Made by a program: the position numbers and the translations under genes
Assembly (NCBI GenBank): GCA_016721825.1
Contig: JADKHI010000003.1
Span: 1-64,000 of the forward strand
Source: Flavobacteriales bacterium
GTDB taxonomy: Bacteria > Bacteroidota > Bacteroidia > Flavobacteriales_F > PHOS-HE28
Direction of reading: 5' to 3'
DNA: 64,000 bases
Part shown: piece after piece, positions 37,560 to 48,261 of the stretch
How the letters are laid out: each line of letters opens with the position of its first letter
Position numbering within the stretch: the first letter of the stretch is position 1
The notes under the pieces: model-generated
Database searches by the model: none
What the model was told of the DNA's origin: nothing
The model's input: the letters and a program-made list of their open reading frames with translations, nothing else

Positions 37560-39599
37560 ATGTTGCTGCGCAGGCCTTTTGCCTTGATCATCCTGCTGCG
37601 TCTGATGACCTGGAGCGAAAGCACACAGGCCCAAGTGCTCTTCTGGAGCGATCAGTTCAATGGCGGAGTGGTCACCGGCGGTTACTCCATTGGGGTCGGG
37701 ACCAGCGGAAGCGGCACCTTCAGCACGCCGATCCCGGCCGGCAGCACCATTCACTGGGCTTACCTCTTCGGCACCCAGGTGGGCGGTGCGACCCAGGACC
37801 TGACCGTGCAGTTGAACGGTACACCCTACACCTTCACCGCGGCCAATGCGGTCGGCCCGGTGTTCCAGAGCACTTATGGTGGTGACGCGATGGTGCACGG
37901 GATCGATGTCACCAACGTTCTGGACCCGGCCATCACCTCCTACACGATCACGGTCCCTGTGCAGACCTTCTCGGTCAGCAACGTGTACACGGAGTTCTAC
38001 CTGTTCATCGCGTACAGTAACCCTGGCCTTTCGGAGGTTTCCGCAGTGTTGTACCTCACCGACCAGAACTGCCAGGAATTCCACACCTACGCGCTGAGCC
38101 TTCCTTTCCCCGTGTTCTCCTCGGCCTCTCCGGTGGCCTTCGCCTCTATGGGCGGATATGCCGCGAACACCACCGCCGATTGCGAGAGCATTTCCGTGAA
38201 CGGCACCTTGCTTGGCTCCTATGCGGGTGGCGACTTCAACTCCGGAAGCGACTTCGGAGCTTCGGGTGCATTTGCTTACGGGAACGGAACGTTGACCGGC
38301 TTGGGAGATGACCTCCCGGACCAAGCCATCGCTGGTGCGGATGTACTGAGCGATGTGGCCGCTCTTGTCCCCGATGGCTCCACGAACATTCTGGTGGACT
38401 ACCAGCATTGCCCCAGCGGCTCGCCGGACGACAACCACATCTGGATGATGGCGCTCGCCTATAGCAGTGACCCTTGCGAAAGTGTGCTCGATCTGGGCCC
38501 GGATACGACCCTGTGCGTGGGTGAACCCTTGATCTTGGACGCCAGCCTACCGAACGCCACCTATCTCTGGCAGGACGGCACGAGCGCGGCCACATACACG
38601 GTAACCACCGCTGGCACCTATTTCGTACATGTGGACCTGCAAGGCTGTGCATTCGATGACACCATTGCGGTGAGCTTCGACGCCGTGCCCGATCTCGACC
38701 TAGGCAACGACACGTCTGTTTGCGAAGGCTTGGAGGTAGTGCTTTCAGCAGCCTCCGTTCCCTCGGGCACCATCCTCTGGTCCAACGGCAGCACCAGCCA
38801 AAGCATCATGGCGCAAGCTGGCACTTCAGTGTCGGTGGTGGTCACCAACGGCGGTTGCAGCGTGTCGGATACGATCAGCATCGGGCTCATCCCTGCCCCC
38901 TTGGTGGACCTTGGGCCTGACCGGTCCATCTGTGACGGTACTTCGGCGGTCATTGCCATGCCCCCTGGTAACGCGACCGCGCTCTGGTCCGATGGATCCA
39001 CGGGGCCGACCCTTTCGGTGAGCACTTCGGGCCTTGTCTGGGGCCAGCTCACGGAGAATGGTTGCGCCGGCAGGGATACGGTCCTTATCACCGTCGATCC
39101 GCTGCCGACTGTGGACCTTGGGCCCGATCAGGTGATCTGCGTCGGCACCGCGATCGAACTGGATGTGTTCCTGCCCGGTGCGACCTATGTCTGGTACGAC
39201 GGCTCACTGGGGCCCAGCCACGGCTTTGGCACACCCGCGGACGCTTGGGTCACGGTGACCGGTGCCAACGGCTGTTCCGCTTCGGATAGCATCCGCATCG
39301 ACACGGATGAGTGCGACCTGGAAGTGGTGATGCCGAACGTGTTCTCACCGAACAGCGACGGGGACAACCAAGTATTCCAGGCCATCGTGCTGAAAGGCGT
39401 TGGGCAGGTGGAACTGGTGCTGTGGGACCGCTGGGGCCTGGAGCTGTTCCGCTCCACGGACCTGGCCTTTGCTTGGAACGGCCGCGTGCCTGGCGGCAAT
39501 GCGGTCCCCGAGGGCACCTACTTCTGGGTGTTGCACTACACGGCCAAGCAGAGCGGTTTGGCCCATGAGCTGCACGGCACGGTGACCTTGCTGAGGTGA
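37560..39599 (+). CDS. Secreted protein with type-B T9SS (gliding-motility-type) C-terminal domain
   Basis: The 679-residue product has a signal peptide ending STQAQ. Residues about 25-300 form a beta-rich N-terminal domain (FSTPIPAGSTIHWAYLFGTQVGG ... WMMALAYSSDPCE). Residues about 310-570 are three Ig-like repeats marked DLGPDTTLCVGEP, DLGNDTSVCEGL, DLGPDRSICDG and DLGPDQVICVG. The C-terminal about 90 residues (VVMPNVFSPNSDGDNQVFQ ... LWDRWGLELFRS ... VPEGTYFWVLHY) are the gliding-motility-associated type-B sorting domain. T9SS type-B cargo is usually handled by dedicated PorP/SprF-like partners; none is next to this gene. Confidence 0.85.
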   Translation: MLLRRPFALIILLRLMTWSESTQAQVLFWSDQFNGGVVTGGYSIGVGTSGSGTFSTPIPAGSTIHWAYLFGTQVGGATQDLTVQLNGTPYTFTAANAVGPVFQSTYGGDAMVHGIDVTNVLDPAITSYTITVPVQTFSVSNVYTEFYLFIAYSNPGLSEVSAVLYLTDQNCQEFHTYALSLPFPVFSSASPVAFASMGGYAANTTADCESISVNGTLLGSYAGGDFNSGSDFGASGAFAYGNGTLTGLGDDLPDQAIAGADVLSDVAALVPDGSTNILVDYQHCPSGSPDDNHIWMMALAYSSDPCESVLDLGPDTTLCVGEPLILDASLPNATYLWQDGTSAATYTVTTAGTYFVHVDLQGCAFDDTIAVSFDAVPDLDLGNDTSVCEGLEVVLSAASVPSGTILWSNGSTSQSIMAQAGTSVSVVVTNGGCSVSDTISIGLIPAPLVDLGPDRSICDGTSAVIAMPPGNATALWSDGSTGPTLSVSTSGLVWGQLTENGCAGRDTVLITVDPLPTVDLGPDQVICVGTAIELDVFLPGATYVWYDGSLGPSHGFGTPADAWVTVTGANGCSASDSIRIDTDECDLEVVMPNVFSPNSDGDNQVFQAIVLKGVGQVELVLWDRWGLELFRSTDLAFAWNGRVPGGNAVPEGTYFWVLHYTAKQSGLAHELHGTVTLLR

Positions 39600-39611
39600 G
39601 CCGCAGAACGA

Positions 39612-39637
39612 AAAAGCCCCGGTCTCCCGGGGCTTTT
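39612..39637. terminator. Bidirectional intrinsic terminator
   Basis: AAAAGCCCCGG (39612-39622) pairs with CCGGGGCTTTT (39627-39637) over a TCTC loop, with A-run and T-run on either side. It serves the convergent genes ending at 39599 and 39659, so it also ends the long rpo operon. Confidence 0.9.
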
Positions 39638-39658
39638 CACGTTCAGTAGGGTGTAGGC

Positions 39659-39973
39659 TCAGGCCTGTGCGGTGGGGCCACCGAAGTTCATGGGGATCTC
39701 GGGCATTTCCGTTTCGCGGATGGCACCGTGCACCTGTTCGAACTTCTGGATGTTGTCCACCAGGGCCCGCATGAGGCGCTTGGCATGCTGCGGCGTAAGG
39801 AGCACGCGTGCGCGCACCTTCGCTTTGGGCACACCCGGCATCACGCGCACGAAGTCGAGCACGAACTCCGAGTTGGAGTGGGTGATGATGGCGAGGTTGC
39901 TGTAGATGCCATCGGCCACCTCCTCGCTGATCTCGATGTTCAGCTGGTTGCCCTTGGGTTTCTCGTCGGCCAT
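39659..39973 (-). CDS. DUF3467 family protein
   Basis: The 104-residue protein carries the family core NIEISEEVADGIYSNLAIITHSN ... FVLDFVRVMPG ... ARVLLTPQHAKRLMRAL. DUF3467 genes commonly follow rpoC in Bacteroidota; the function is unknown. Its ATG is 9 bases after the rpoC stop, so it is the last gene of the operon and ends at the terminator at 39612-39637. Confidence 0.9.
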   Translation of the reverse strand: MADEKPKGNQLNIEISEEVADGIYSNLAIITHSNSEFVLDFVRVMPGVPKAKVRARVLLTPQHAKRLMRALVDNIQKFEQVHGAIRETEMPEIPMNFGGPTAQA

Positions 39974-39982
39974 GGTCGGAGC

Positions 39983-42900
39983 TTATTCCGCTTCCTGCTC
40001 AACCACGCGGTTGGCAAGCATGCGGTTGTATTCGTCCTTGTTGGCGACCACGTTCTTCTGGAAGCGACGGCTGCCCGTACCTGCAGGGATGAGGTGACCG
40101 ACGATCACGTTCTCCTTCAGGCCTCGCAGGTTGTCCTCCTTGGCGTTCACGGCGGCCTCGTTCAGCACCTTGGTGGTCTCCTGGAAGGAGGCGGCGCTGA
40201 TGAAGCTGTCGGTCTGCAGCGAGGCGCGGGTGATGCCCTGGAGCAGGGTGCGGCTGGTGGCGGAAGTGGCCTGGCGGGCCTCGGCCAGCTTGGCGTCCTT
40301 ACGCTTGAGCACACTGTTCTCATCACGCAGCTTGCGCAGGCTGAGGATCTGACCCACTTTCAGGTTGGCGCTATCACCAGCGTCGGTGATCACCATCTGA
40401 TCGTAGATGTCGTCGTTCACTTCCATGAACTCGATCTTGTTCACCACTTCGCGCTCCAGGAACTTGGTATCCCCTGGATCCTCGATCTCGACCTTGCGCA
40501 TCATCTGGCGTACGATCACCTCGAAGTGCTTGTCGTTGATCTTCACGCCCTGCATGCGGTACACTTCCTGCACCTCGTTCACCAGGTACTCCTGCACCTT
40601 GGTGGGACCCTGGATGTCCAGGATGTCGCCCGGGGCCACGGAGCCATCGCTCAGGGGGGCACCGGCCTTGATGAAGTCGTTCTCCTGCACTAGGATGTGC
40701 TTGCTCAGTGGCACGAGGTAGTACTTGTGCTCGCCGGTGCGGCTTTCCACGATGATCTCGCGGTTACCACGCTTGATCTTGCCGTAGCTGATGATGCCGT
40801 CGATCTCGCTCACCACAGCAGGGTTGCTGGGGTTACGTGCTTCGAACAGTTCCGTAACGCGTGGCAGACCACCGGTGATGTCACCACCCTTGCCGGAGCT
40901 GCGGGGGATCTTCACCAGGATGTCGCCGGCCTCGATCTTCTGGCCATCGTTCACGGTGATGTGGGCGCCCACAGGCAGGGAGTAGTTCTTCACTTCCTCC
41001 TTGGACTTGGGGTCCATGATCTTGATCGCCGGGTTCTTGCGCTTGTCGCGGCTCTCGATGATCACCTTCTCGGTGAAGCCCGTTTGCTCGTCGATCTCTT
41101 CGCGGTAGGTGGCGTTCTCTTCAATGCTCTCGAACTCCAGGGTACCGGGGAGCTCGGAGATGATCACGGCGTTGTACGGATCCCATGTGCAGATCACGTC
41201 ACCCTTCTTCACGTTCTTGCCGCCCTTCATGTACATGTAGGCACCGTATGGGATGTTGCTCGTGGTGAGCACGATACCCGTGTTGGTGTCCACGATGCGC
41301 ATTTCGGTGCTGCGGCTGATGACCACTTCGGCGTCCTCGCCTTTGCGGTCCTTCTTCTTCACCGTGCGGAGCTCTTCGATCTCCAGGCGACCGTCGTACT
41401 TGGCCTTGATCTCGTTCTCGTCGGTGATCTTACCGGCCACACCACCCACGTGGAAGGTACGGAGGGTAAGCTGTGTTCCAGGTTCACCGATGGACTGTGC
41501 GGCGATCACACCCACAGCCTCGCCCATCTGCACCGGACGACCGGTGGCCAGGTTGCGACCGTAGCACTTGCCGCATACGCCCTGCTTCTGTTCGCAGGTG
41601 AGCACGCTTCGGATCTCCACTTCCTCGATGGGGCTCGAAGCGATGGCCGCTGCGAGGTCCTCGTTGATCTGCTCTCCGCTGGCCACGATCAGGTCGCCGG
41701 TCTGCGGGTGGTACACATCGTGCACCGTTACGCGACCCAGCACGCGGTCGTAGAGGCTTTCGACGATCTCCTCGTTCTTCTTCAAGGCGGTGGCCACCAG
41801 ACCACGGAGCGTTCCGCAGTCCTCGTTGGTGATCACCACGTCCTGCGCCACGTCCACGAGACGACGAGTGAGGTAACCGGCATCGGCTGTTTTCAGAGCC
41901 GTATCGGCCAGACCCTTTCGGGCACCGTGGGTGGAGATGAAGTACTCCAGGATGGACAGGCCCTCCTTGAAGTTCGAAAGGATCGGGTTCTCGATGATGT
42001 CCTGACCGCCGCCGCCACCGCTCTTCTGGGGCTTGGCCATCAGACCACGCATACCGCTCAGCTGACGGATCTGCTCCTTGCTACCGCGTGCGCCGGAGTC
42101 CATCATCATGTAGATGGAGTTGAAGCCCTGGCGATCGGTCTTCAGGCGCTCCATGAGGCCGAAGGTGAGCTTGCTGTTGGTGTGGGTCCAGATGTCGATG
42201 GTCTGGTTGTAGCGCTCGTTGTTGGTGATAAGGCCCATGTTGTAGTTGCCGGTCACCTCGTCCACTTCGGTCTGGGCGGCCTTCAACAACTTGTCCTTCT
42301 CATCGGGCACCACCACGTCCAGCAGGTTGAAGCTGAGTCCGCCGCGGAACGCGCTCATGAAGCCGAGCTCCTTGATGTCATCGAGGAACTTTGCGGTACG
42401 GGCCGTGCCGACGGTCTTCAGCACCAGGCCGATGATGTCGCGCAGGCTCTTCTTGGTGAGCAGTTCGTTGATGTAACCGACCTCCTGTGGCACGAGCTCG
42501 TTGAAGAGCACGCGGCCCACGGTGGTCTCCACCAGCTGGCTCTTGCCCTCCATGTTGGTCCAGCGCACCTTGATCCAGGCGTGCATGTCCACCATCTTCT
42601 CGTTGAAGGCGATGATCACTTCCTCCGCGCTGTAGAACACGCGGCCTTCGCCTTTCACCACTTCTTCCTTGGTGTTCTTCTTGCCCTTGGTGATGTAGTA
42701 GAGGCCGAGTACCATGTCCTGGCTGGGCACCGCGATGGGCGCGCCGTTGGCCGGGTTCAGGATGTTGTGGCTGGCGAGCATGAGCAGCTGCGCTTCCAGG
42801 ATGGCGGCGTGGCCCAGGGGCACGTGCACGGCCATCTGGTCACCGTCAAAGTCAGCGTTGAAAGCGGTGGTCACCAGCGGATGCAGCTGGATGGCCTTGC

Positions 42901-44275
42901 CTTCGATCAGCTTGGGCTGGAAAGCCTGGATACCGAGGCGGTGCAGCGTTGGTGCACGGTTGAGCAGGACCGGGTGGCCCTTCAAAACGTTCTCCAGGAT
43001 GTCCCACACCACGGGCTCCTTCTTATCGACGATCTTCTTGGCGCTCTTCACCGTCTTCACAATGCCGCGCTCGATGAGCTTGCGGATGATGAACGGCTTG
43101 AACAGCTCGGCGGCCATGTCCTTGGGCAGACCGCACTCGTGCAGCTTCAGTTCGGGGCCCACCACGATGACGGAACGGGCGCTGTAGTCCACACGCTTAC
43201 CGAGCAGGTTCTGACGGAAGCGGCCCTGCTTACCCTTGAGCGAATCGCTCAAGGACTTCAGCGGACGGTTGCTTTCGCTCTTCACGGCGCTGCTCTTCCG
43301 GCTGTTGTCGAACAAGCTGTCGACAGCCTCCTGGAGCATGCGCTTCTCGTTGCGCAGGATCACCTCGGGGGCCTTGATCTCCATCAAACGCTTCAAGCGG
43401 TTGTTGCGGATGATCACGCGGCGATAGAGGTCGTTCAGATCGGACGTGGCGAAACGGCCACCATCCAGGGGAACGAGGGGGCGCAGTTCGGGTGGGATCA
43501 CAGGCACCACCTTGATGATCATCCACTCGGGACGGTTCTCACGGCGGCTGTTGGCCTCACGGAAGGCCTCCACCACGTTCAGGCGCTTGAGGGCCTCGTT
43601 CTTACGCTGCTGGCTCGTCTCCGTGTTCGCCTTGTGGCGCAGGTCGTAGCTGAGGGTGTCGAGGTCCGTACGCTTCAACAGGTCATACAACGAATCCGCG
43701 CCCATCTTGGCGATGAACTTGTTCGGATCGGCGTCGTCCAGGTACTGGTTGTCCTTACCCACGGCCTCCAGGATGTCCAGGTATTCCTCCTCGGTGAGGA
43801 ACTCCAGGTACTGCAAAGGCACGCCCTCCTTGTTCTTGGCGGGGCCGGCCTGGATCACCACGTAACGCTCGTAGTAGATGATCTGGTCCAGCTTCTTGGT
43901 GGGCAGGCCCAGCAGATAGCCGATCTTGTTCGGCAGGCTGCGGAAATACCAGATGTGGGCAACAGGCACGGTAAGCTGGATGTGGCCCATGCGCTCGCGG
44001 CGCACCTTCTTCTCGGTCACTTCCACACCGCAACGGTCGCACACGATGCCTTTGTAGCGGATGCGCTTGTACTTGCCGCAATGGCATTCGAAATCCTTCA
44101 CAGGACCGAAAATGCGCTCGCAGAACAGGCCATCACGCTCCGGCTTGTAGGTCCGGTAGTTGATCGTCTCAGGCTTGATCACTTCGCCGTGGCTGCGCTC
44201 CAGAATGAGTTCCGGGCTGGCCAGGCTGATGACGATCTTGTCGAAGTTGCTATTGAGCTTGACTTCCTTTTTCAT
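39983..44275 (-). CDS. rpoC: DNA-directed RNA polymerase subunit beta'
   Basis: The 1430-residue subunit carries the N-terminal zinc ribbon (CHCGKYKRIRYKGIVCDRCG), the catalytic NADFDGDQMAVHVPL loop that binds the active-site magnesium, the bridge-helix/trigger-loop region (SIGEPGTQLTLRTFHVGG) and the second zinc site (CEQKQGVCGKCYG). The length fits Bacteroidota beta' subunits. It begins 24 bases after the rpoB stop and is intact, which contrasts with the frameshifted genes elsewhere in the window. Confidence 0.98.
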   Translation of the reverse strand: MKKEVKLNSNFDKIVISLASPELILERSHGEVIKPETINYRTYKPERDGLFCERIFGPVKDFECHCGKYKRIRYKGIVCDRCGVEVTEKKVRRERMGHIQLTVPVAHIWYFRSLPNKIGYLLGLPTKKLDQIIYYERYVVIQAGPAKNKEGVPLQYLEFLTEEEYLDILEAVGKDNQYLDDADPNKFIAKMGADSLYDLLKRTDLDTLSYDLRHKANTETSQQRKNEALKRLNVVEAFREANSRRENRPEWMIIKVVPVIPPELRPLVPLDGGRFATSDLNDLYRRVIIRNNRLKRLMEIKAPEVILRNEKRMLQEAVDSLFDNSRKSSAVKSESNRPLKSLSDSLKGKQGRFRQNLLGKRVDYSARSVIVVGPELKLHECGLPKDMAAELFKPFIIRKLIERGIVKTVKSAKKIVDKKEPVVWDILENVLKGHPVLLNRAPTLHRLGIQAFQPKLIEGKAIQLHPLVTTAFNADFDGDQMAVHVPLGHAAILEAQLLMLASHNILNPANGAPIAVPSQDMVLGLYYITKGKKNTKEEVVKGEGRVFYSAEEVIIAFNEKMVDMHAWIKVRWTNMEGKSQLVETTVGRVLFNELVPQEVGYINELLTKKSLRDIIGLVLKTVGTARTAKFLDDIKELGFMSAFRGGLSFNLLDVVVPDEKDKLLKAAQTEVDEVTGNYNMGLITNNERYNQTIDIWTHTNSKLTFGLMERLKTDRQGFNSIYMMMDSGARGSKEQIRQLSGMRGLMAKPQKSGGGGGQDIIENPILSNFKEGLSILEYFISTHGARKGLADTALKTADAGYLTRRLVDVAQDVVITNEDCGTLRGLVATALKKNEEIVESLYDRVLGRVTVHDVYHPQTGDLIVASGEQINEDLAAAIASSPIEEVEIRSVLTCEQKQGVCGKCYGRNLATGRPVQMGEAVGVIAAQSIGEPGTQLTLRTFHVGGVAGKITDENEIKAKYDGRLEIEELRTVKKKDRKGEDAEVVISRSTEMRIVDTNTGIVLTTSNIPYGAYMYMKGGKNVKKGDVICTWDPYNAVIISELPGTLEFESIEENATYREEIDEQTGFTEKVIIESRDKRKNPAIKIMDPKSKEEVKNYSLPVGAHITVNDGQKIEAGDILVKIPRSSGKGGDITGGLPRVTELFEARNPSNPAVVSEIDGIISYGKIKRGNREIIVESRTGEHKYYLVPLSKHILVQENDFIKAGAPLSDGSVAPGDILDIQGPTKVQEYLVNEVQEVYRMQGVKINDKHFEVIVRQMMRKVEIEDPGDTKFLEREVVNKIEFMEVNDDIYDQMVITDAGDSANLKVGQILSLRKLRDENSVLKRKDAKLAEARQATSATSRTLLQGITRASLQTDSFISAASFQETTKVLNEAAVNAKEDNLRGLKENVIVGHLIPAGTGSRRFQKNVVANKDEYNRMLANRVVEQEAE

Positions 44276-44299
44276 GGGGTTCTTCGATCAAGGGTCCGC

Positions 44300-47200
44300 T
44301 TAGTTCTTATCACTATCACCTTCGAGGCTGATGTTCAAGGCCAGGCCACGCAGTTCGTGGAGCAGCACGTTGAACGACTCAGGGATGCCCGGTGCAGGCA
44401 GGGGCTCGCCTTTCACGATGGCTTCGTACGCCTTGGCACGTCCCACCACGTCATCGCTCTTCACGGTCAGGATCTCCTGCAGGATATGGCCGGCACCGAA
44501 TGCCTCCAGCGCCCACACTTCCATTTCACCGAAGCGCTGACCACCGAACTGGGCCTTACCACCGAGCGGCTGCTGTGTGATGAGGCTGTAGGGTCCGATG
44601 GAACGGGCGTGCATCTTGTCGTCGACCATGTGCGCCAGCTTGATCATGTAGATCACGCCTACCGTGGCCGGCTGGTGGAACCGCTCACCGGTACCGCCAT
44701 CGTACAGGTGGATGCGTCCGAAGCGTGGCAAGCCGGCCTCGTCCGTTTCAGCGTTGATCTCCTCGATCGTGGCACCATCGAAGATCGGCGTGGCGTACTT
44801 CCGGCCCAGCTTGAGGCCGGCCCAACCCAGTACGGTCTCGTAGATCTGTCCCAGGTTCATGCGCGAAGGCACGCCCAGCGGGTTCAGCACGATGTCCACA
44901 GGCGTTCCGTCCTCCAGGTAGGGCATGTCGGCATCGCGAACGATGCGGCTTACGATGCCCTTGTTCCCGTGGCGGCCGGCCATCTTGTCGCCGATCGCCA
45001 GCTTGCGCTTGGCGGCCACGTACACCTTGGCCAGTTTCACGATGCCCGTGGGCAGCTCGTCGCCGATGCTGACCTGGAACTTCTTGCGCTTGTACACACC
45101 ACTGATGTCGCTGTGGCGGATGTTGTAGTTGTGGATGAGCTGACGCACCAGTTCGTTCGTCTTCTTGTCCGCGGTCCACTCGGTGGGGTCCACGGTCACG
45201 AAGTCGATGCCCTGGAGCACCTTGGCGCTGAACTTCACGCCCTTCTTGATCTGCTCTTCCTTGTACTTGTTGAAGACGCCGTTGCTGCTCACACCGCCGA
45301 TGAGCTTCATCATCTTCTCGATGAGGATCTCCTTCAGCGAACCGAGCTCCAGGTCGTACTCCTTGTCGATCTGGTCCAGAACGGCCTTCTCGTTGGTCTT
45401 GGTCTTTTTGTCCTTGATGGCACGGCTGAAGAGGCGCTTGTCGATGACCACGCCTTTGGTACTGGGCGGAGCCTTCATGCTGGCGTCCTTCACATCACCG
45501 GCCTTATCACCGAAGATGGCGCGCAGCAGCTTCTCTTCCGGAGAAGGATCGGTCTCCCCTTTCGGCGTGATCTTGCCGATGAGGATGTCGCCTTCCTTGA
45601 TCTCCGCACCGATGCGGATCAAGCCGTTCTCGTCGAGGTCCTTGGTGGCTTCCTCCGAAACGTTCGGGATATCCGCCGTCAGTTCCTCCAGACCGCGCTT
45701 GGTGTCGCGCACCTCCATGATGTACTCATCGATGTGGATGGAGGTGAAGATGTCCTCGCGGGCCACGCGCTCGCTGATCACAATGGCATCCTCGAAGTTA
45801 TACCCCTTCCATGGCATGAAGGCCACAAGCAGGTTGCGACCGATGGCCAGTTCGCCGTCCTGTGTGCTATAGCCTTCCACCAGCACCTGACCCTTGATCA
45901 CCTTCTCGCCCTTGCGCACGATGGGGCGCAGGTTCATGCAGGTGCTCTGGTTGGTCTTCATGAACTTGGTGATGGTGTAGGTCTTCTCATCACCCTCGAA
46001 GCTCACAGTGCGCTCGTCCTCGGTGCGCTTGTACTCGATCACGATATGGTCGGCGTCCACGCTCTTCACCACACCTTCGCCTTCAGAGGCCAGCAACACG
46101 CGGCTGTCATGCGCCACGCGCTCCTCCAGACCCGTACCCACGATCGGGGCATCGGGGCGCAGCAGCGGCACGGCCTGACGCATCATGTTCGAGCCCATCA
46201 GGGCACGGTTGGCATCGTTGTGCTCCAGGAAGGGGATCAGGCTGGCAGCGATGGAGGCGATCTGGTTGGGGGCCACGTCCATCAGGTGCAGCTCTTTCGG
46301 GCTGGTGACTGGGAAGTCACCCATCAAACGGGCCTTCACACGCTTGTCGGTGAACTCACCGCTGTCGTTCACGTTGGCGTTCGCCTGGGCGATCACCTGA
46401 TCATCCTCTTCTTCGGCGCTCAGGTAGATGAGGTCGCCCTTGATGTCCACCTTACCGTCCGTCACCTTCCGGTAGGGCGTTTCGATGAAGCCGAGGTTGT
46501 TCACTTTGCTGTACACGCAGAGGGAGCTGATCAGACCGATGTTCGGTCCTTCCGGCGTCTCGATGGTGCAAAGGCGGCCGTAGTGGGTGTAGTGCACGTC
46601 ACGCACCTCGAAGCCTGCACGTTCGCGGCTGAGACCTCCGGGTCCAAGAGCCGAGAGGCGGCGCTTGTGGGTGATCTCGGCCAGCGGGTTGGTCTGGTCC
46701 ATGAACTGGCTCAGCTGGTTCGTTCCGAAGAACGAGTTGATCACCGAGCTCAGGGTCTTGGCATTGATCAGGTCGGTCGGAGTGAACACCTCGTTGTCGC
46801 GCACGTTCATGCGCTCACGGATGGTGCGGGCCATACGGGCCAGACCCACGCCGAACTGGGTGTACAGCTGCTCGCCCACGGTACGTACGCGACGGTTGCT
46901 CAAGTGGTCGATGTCATCCACATCGGCCTTGGAGTTCACCAGTTCGATCAGGTAACGGATGATGCTGATGATGTCCTCCTTGGTGAGCACACGCACGCTG
47001 AGCTCGCTCTCGAGGTTCAGCTTCTTGTTGATGCGGTAACGCCCCACCTCACCGAGGTCATAGCGCTGCTCGCTGAAGAACAGCTTGTCGATCACACCGC
47101 GGGCCGTTTCCAGATCAGGTGGTTCGGCGTTCCGCAGCTGGCGGTAGATCACTTCCACGGCCTCCTTCTCGGAGTTCGAGGTGTCCTTCTGCAGGGTGTT

Positions 47201-48145
47201 GTAGATGAGGGCGTAGTCGGCCGCGTTGATACCTGCCTTGTGCAGGATCACGGTCTTGGCGCCGCTCTCCACGATCTGGTCCACATGGTGGTCCTCGATG
47301 ATGGTCTCACGGTCGATCAGCACCTCGTTCCGCTCGATGCTCACCACCTCACCGGTGTCTTCGTCCACGAAGTCCTCCACCCAGGTCTTCAGCACGCGGG
47401 CAGCGAGCTTGCGGCCCACAGCCTCCTTCATGTTGGCCTTGGTCACCTTCACCTCGTCGGCGAGGCCGAAGATCTCCAGGATCTGCTTGTCACTTTCGAA
47501 ACCGATGGCACGCAGAAGCGTGGTCACCGGTAGTTTTTTCTTACGGTCGATGTAGGCGTACATCACCCCGTTGATGTCCGTGGCGAACTCGATCCACGAA
47601 CCTTTGAACGGAATGACACGGGCGCTGTAAAGCTTGGTGCCGTTGGCGTGTCGGCTTTGGCCGAAGAACACGCCGGGGCTGCGGTGCAACTGGCTCACGA
47701 TCACCCGTTCGGCACCGTTCACCACGAACGATCCTTTAGGGGTCATGTAGGGGATCTGGCCCAGGTACACATCCTGCACGATGGTCTCGAAATCCTCGTG
47801 CTCGGGGTCGGTGCAATAGAGCTTCAGCTTGGCCTTGAGGGGCACGCTGTAGGTCAGACCACGCTCAACGCACTCCTCAATGCTGTAGCGGGGGGGATCG
47901 ATGAAATAGTCGAGGAACTCCAGCACGAACTGGTTGCGCGTGTCCGTGATGGGAAAGTTCTCCATGAACACCTTGTAGAGACCTTCGCTATCGCGATGCT
48001 CGGGAAGGGTCTCGATCTGGAAGAACTCCTCGAAGCTCTTCAGCTGGATCTCGAGGAAGTCGGGATAGGAGGAAACGGTGGAGAGCACGCTGCTACCGAA
48101 ATCGATGCGCTTGCTCTTGCGTGGGAGGGTCTTCGCCTGGGCCAT
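44300..48145 (-). CDS. rpoB: DNA-directed RNA polymerase subunit beta
   Basis: The 1281-residue subunit shows the rifampicin-pocket region (FFGTNQLSQFMDQTNPLAEITHKRRLSALGPGGL), the conserved GYNFEDAIVISER block, GRHGNKGIVSRI and the C-terminal LGGKAQFGGQRFGEMEVWALEAFGA. It is intact and follows the rplL gene after about 180 bases that hold a strong hairpin (48262-48300). Confidence 0.98.
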   Translation of the reverse strand: MAQAKTLPRKSKRIDFGSSVLSTVSSYPDFLEIQLKSFEEFFQIETLPEHRDSEGLYKVFMENFPITDTRNQFVLEFLDYFIDPPRYSIEECVERGLTYSVPLKAKLKLYCTDPEHEDFETIVQDVYLGQIPYMTPKGSFVVNGAERVIVSQLHRSPGVFFGQSRHANGTKLYSARVIPFKGSWIEFATDINGVMYAYIDRKKKLPVTTLLRAIGFESDKQILEIFGLADEVKVTKANMKEAVGRKLAARVLKTWVEDFVDEDTGEVVSIERNEVLIDRETIIEDHHVDQIVESGAKTVILHKAGINAADYALIYNTLQKDTSNSEKEAVEVIYRQLRNAEPPDLETARGVIDKLFFSEQRYDLGEVGRYRINKKLNLESELSVRVLTKEDIISIIRYLIELVNSKADVDDIDHLSNRRVRTVGEQLYTQFGVGLARMARTIRERMNVRDNEVFTPTDLINAKTLSSVINSFFGTNQLSQFMDQTNPLAEITHKRRLSALGPGGLSRERAGFEVRDVHYTHYGRLCTIETPEGPNIGLISSLCVYSKVNNLGFIETPYRKVTDGKVDIKGDLIYLSAEEEDDQVIAQANANVNDSGEFTDKRVKARLMGDFPVTSPKELHLMDVAPNQIASIAASLIPFLEHNDANRALMGSNMMRQAVPLLRPDAPIVGTGLEERVAHDSRVLLASEGEGVVKSVDADHIVIEYKRTEDERTVSFEGDEKTYTITKFMKTNQSTCMNLRPIVRKGEKVIKGQVLVEGYSTQDGELAIGRNLLVAFMPWKGYNFEDAIVISERVAREDIFTSIHIDEYIMEVRDTKRGLEELTADIPNVSEEATKDLDENGLIRIGAEIKEGDILIGKITPKGETDPSPEEKLLRAIFGDKAGDVKDASMKAPPSTKGVVIDKRLFSRAIKDKKTKTNEKAVLDQIDKEYDLELGSLKEILIEKMMKLIGGVSSNGVFNKYKEEQIKKGVKFSAKVLQGIDFVTVDPTEWTADKKTNELVRQLIHNYNIRHSDISGVYKRKKFQVSIGDELPTGIVKLAKVYVAAKRKLAIGDKMAGRHGNKGIVSRIVRDADMPYLEDGTPVDIVLNPLGVPSRMNLGQIYETVLGWAGLKLGRKYATPIFDGATIEEINAETDEAGLPRFGRIHLYDGGTGERFHQPATVGVIYMIKLAHMVDDKMHARSIGPYSLITQQPLGGKAQFGGQRFGEMEVWALEAFGAGHILQEILTVKSDDVVGRAKAYEAIVKGEPLPAPGIPESFNVLLHELRGLALNISLEGDSDKN

Positions 48146-48261
48146 GTGGGGATCGGGGGAATGATAGGGAACGACCGACGGGAACTACCTGAACGGTGCA
48201 TCAGCGGAGCCCCCTGATGCGCGGGGGAAGGAAGTGCCATAAACGGCACGGGACCGCAGTG

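Noticed and set aside
40697..47533. A 2278-codon open frame on the plus strand opposite rpoB and rpoC
   Set aside because: It spans two intact essential genes and their junction, is His- and Leu-rich without recognisable domains, and is expected from the third-position C/G bias of the minus-strand genes. It is an antisense shadow.
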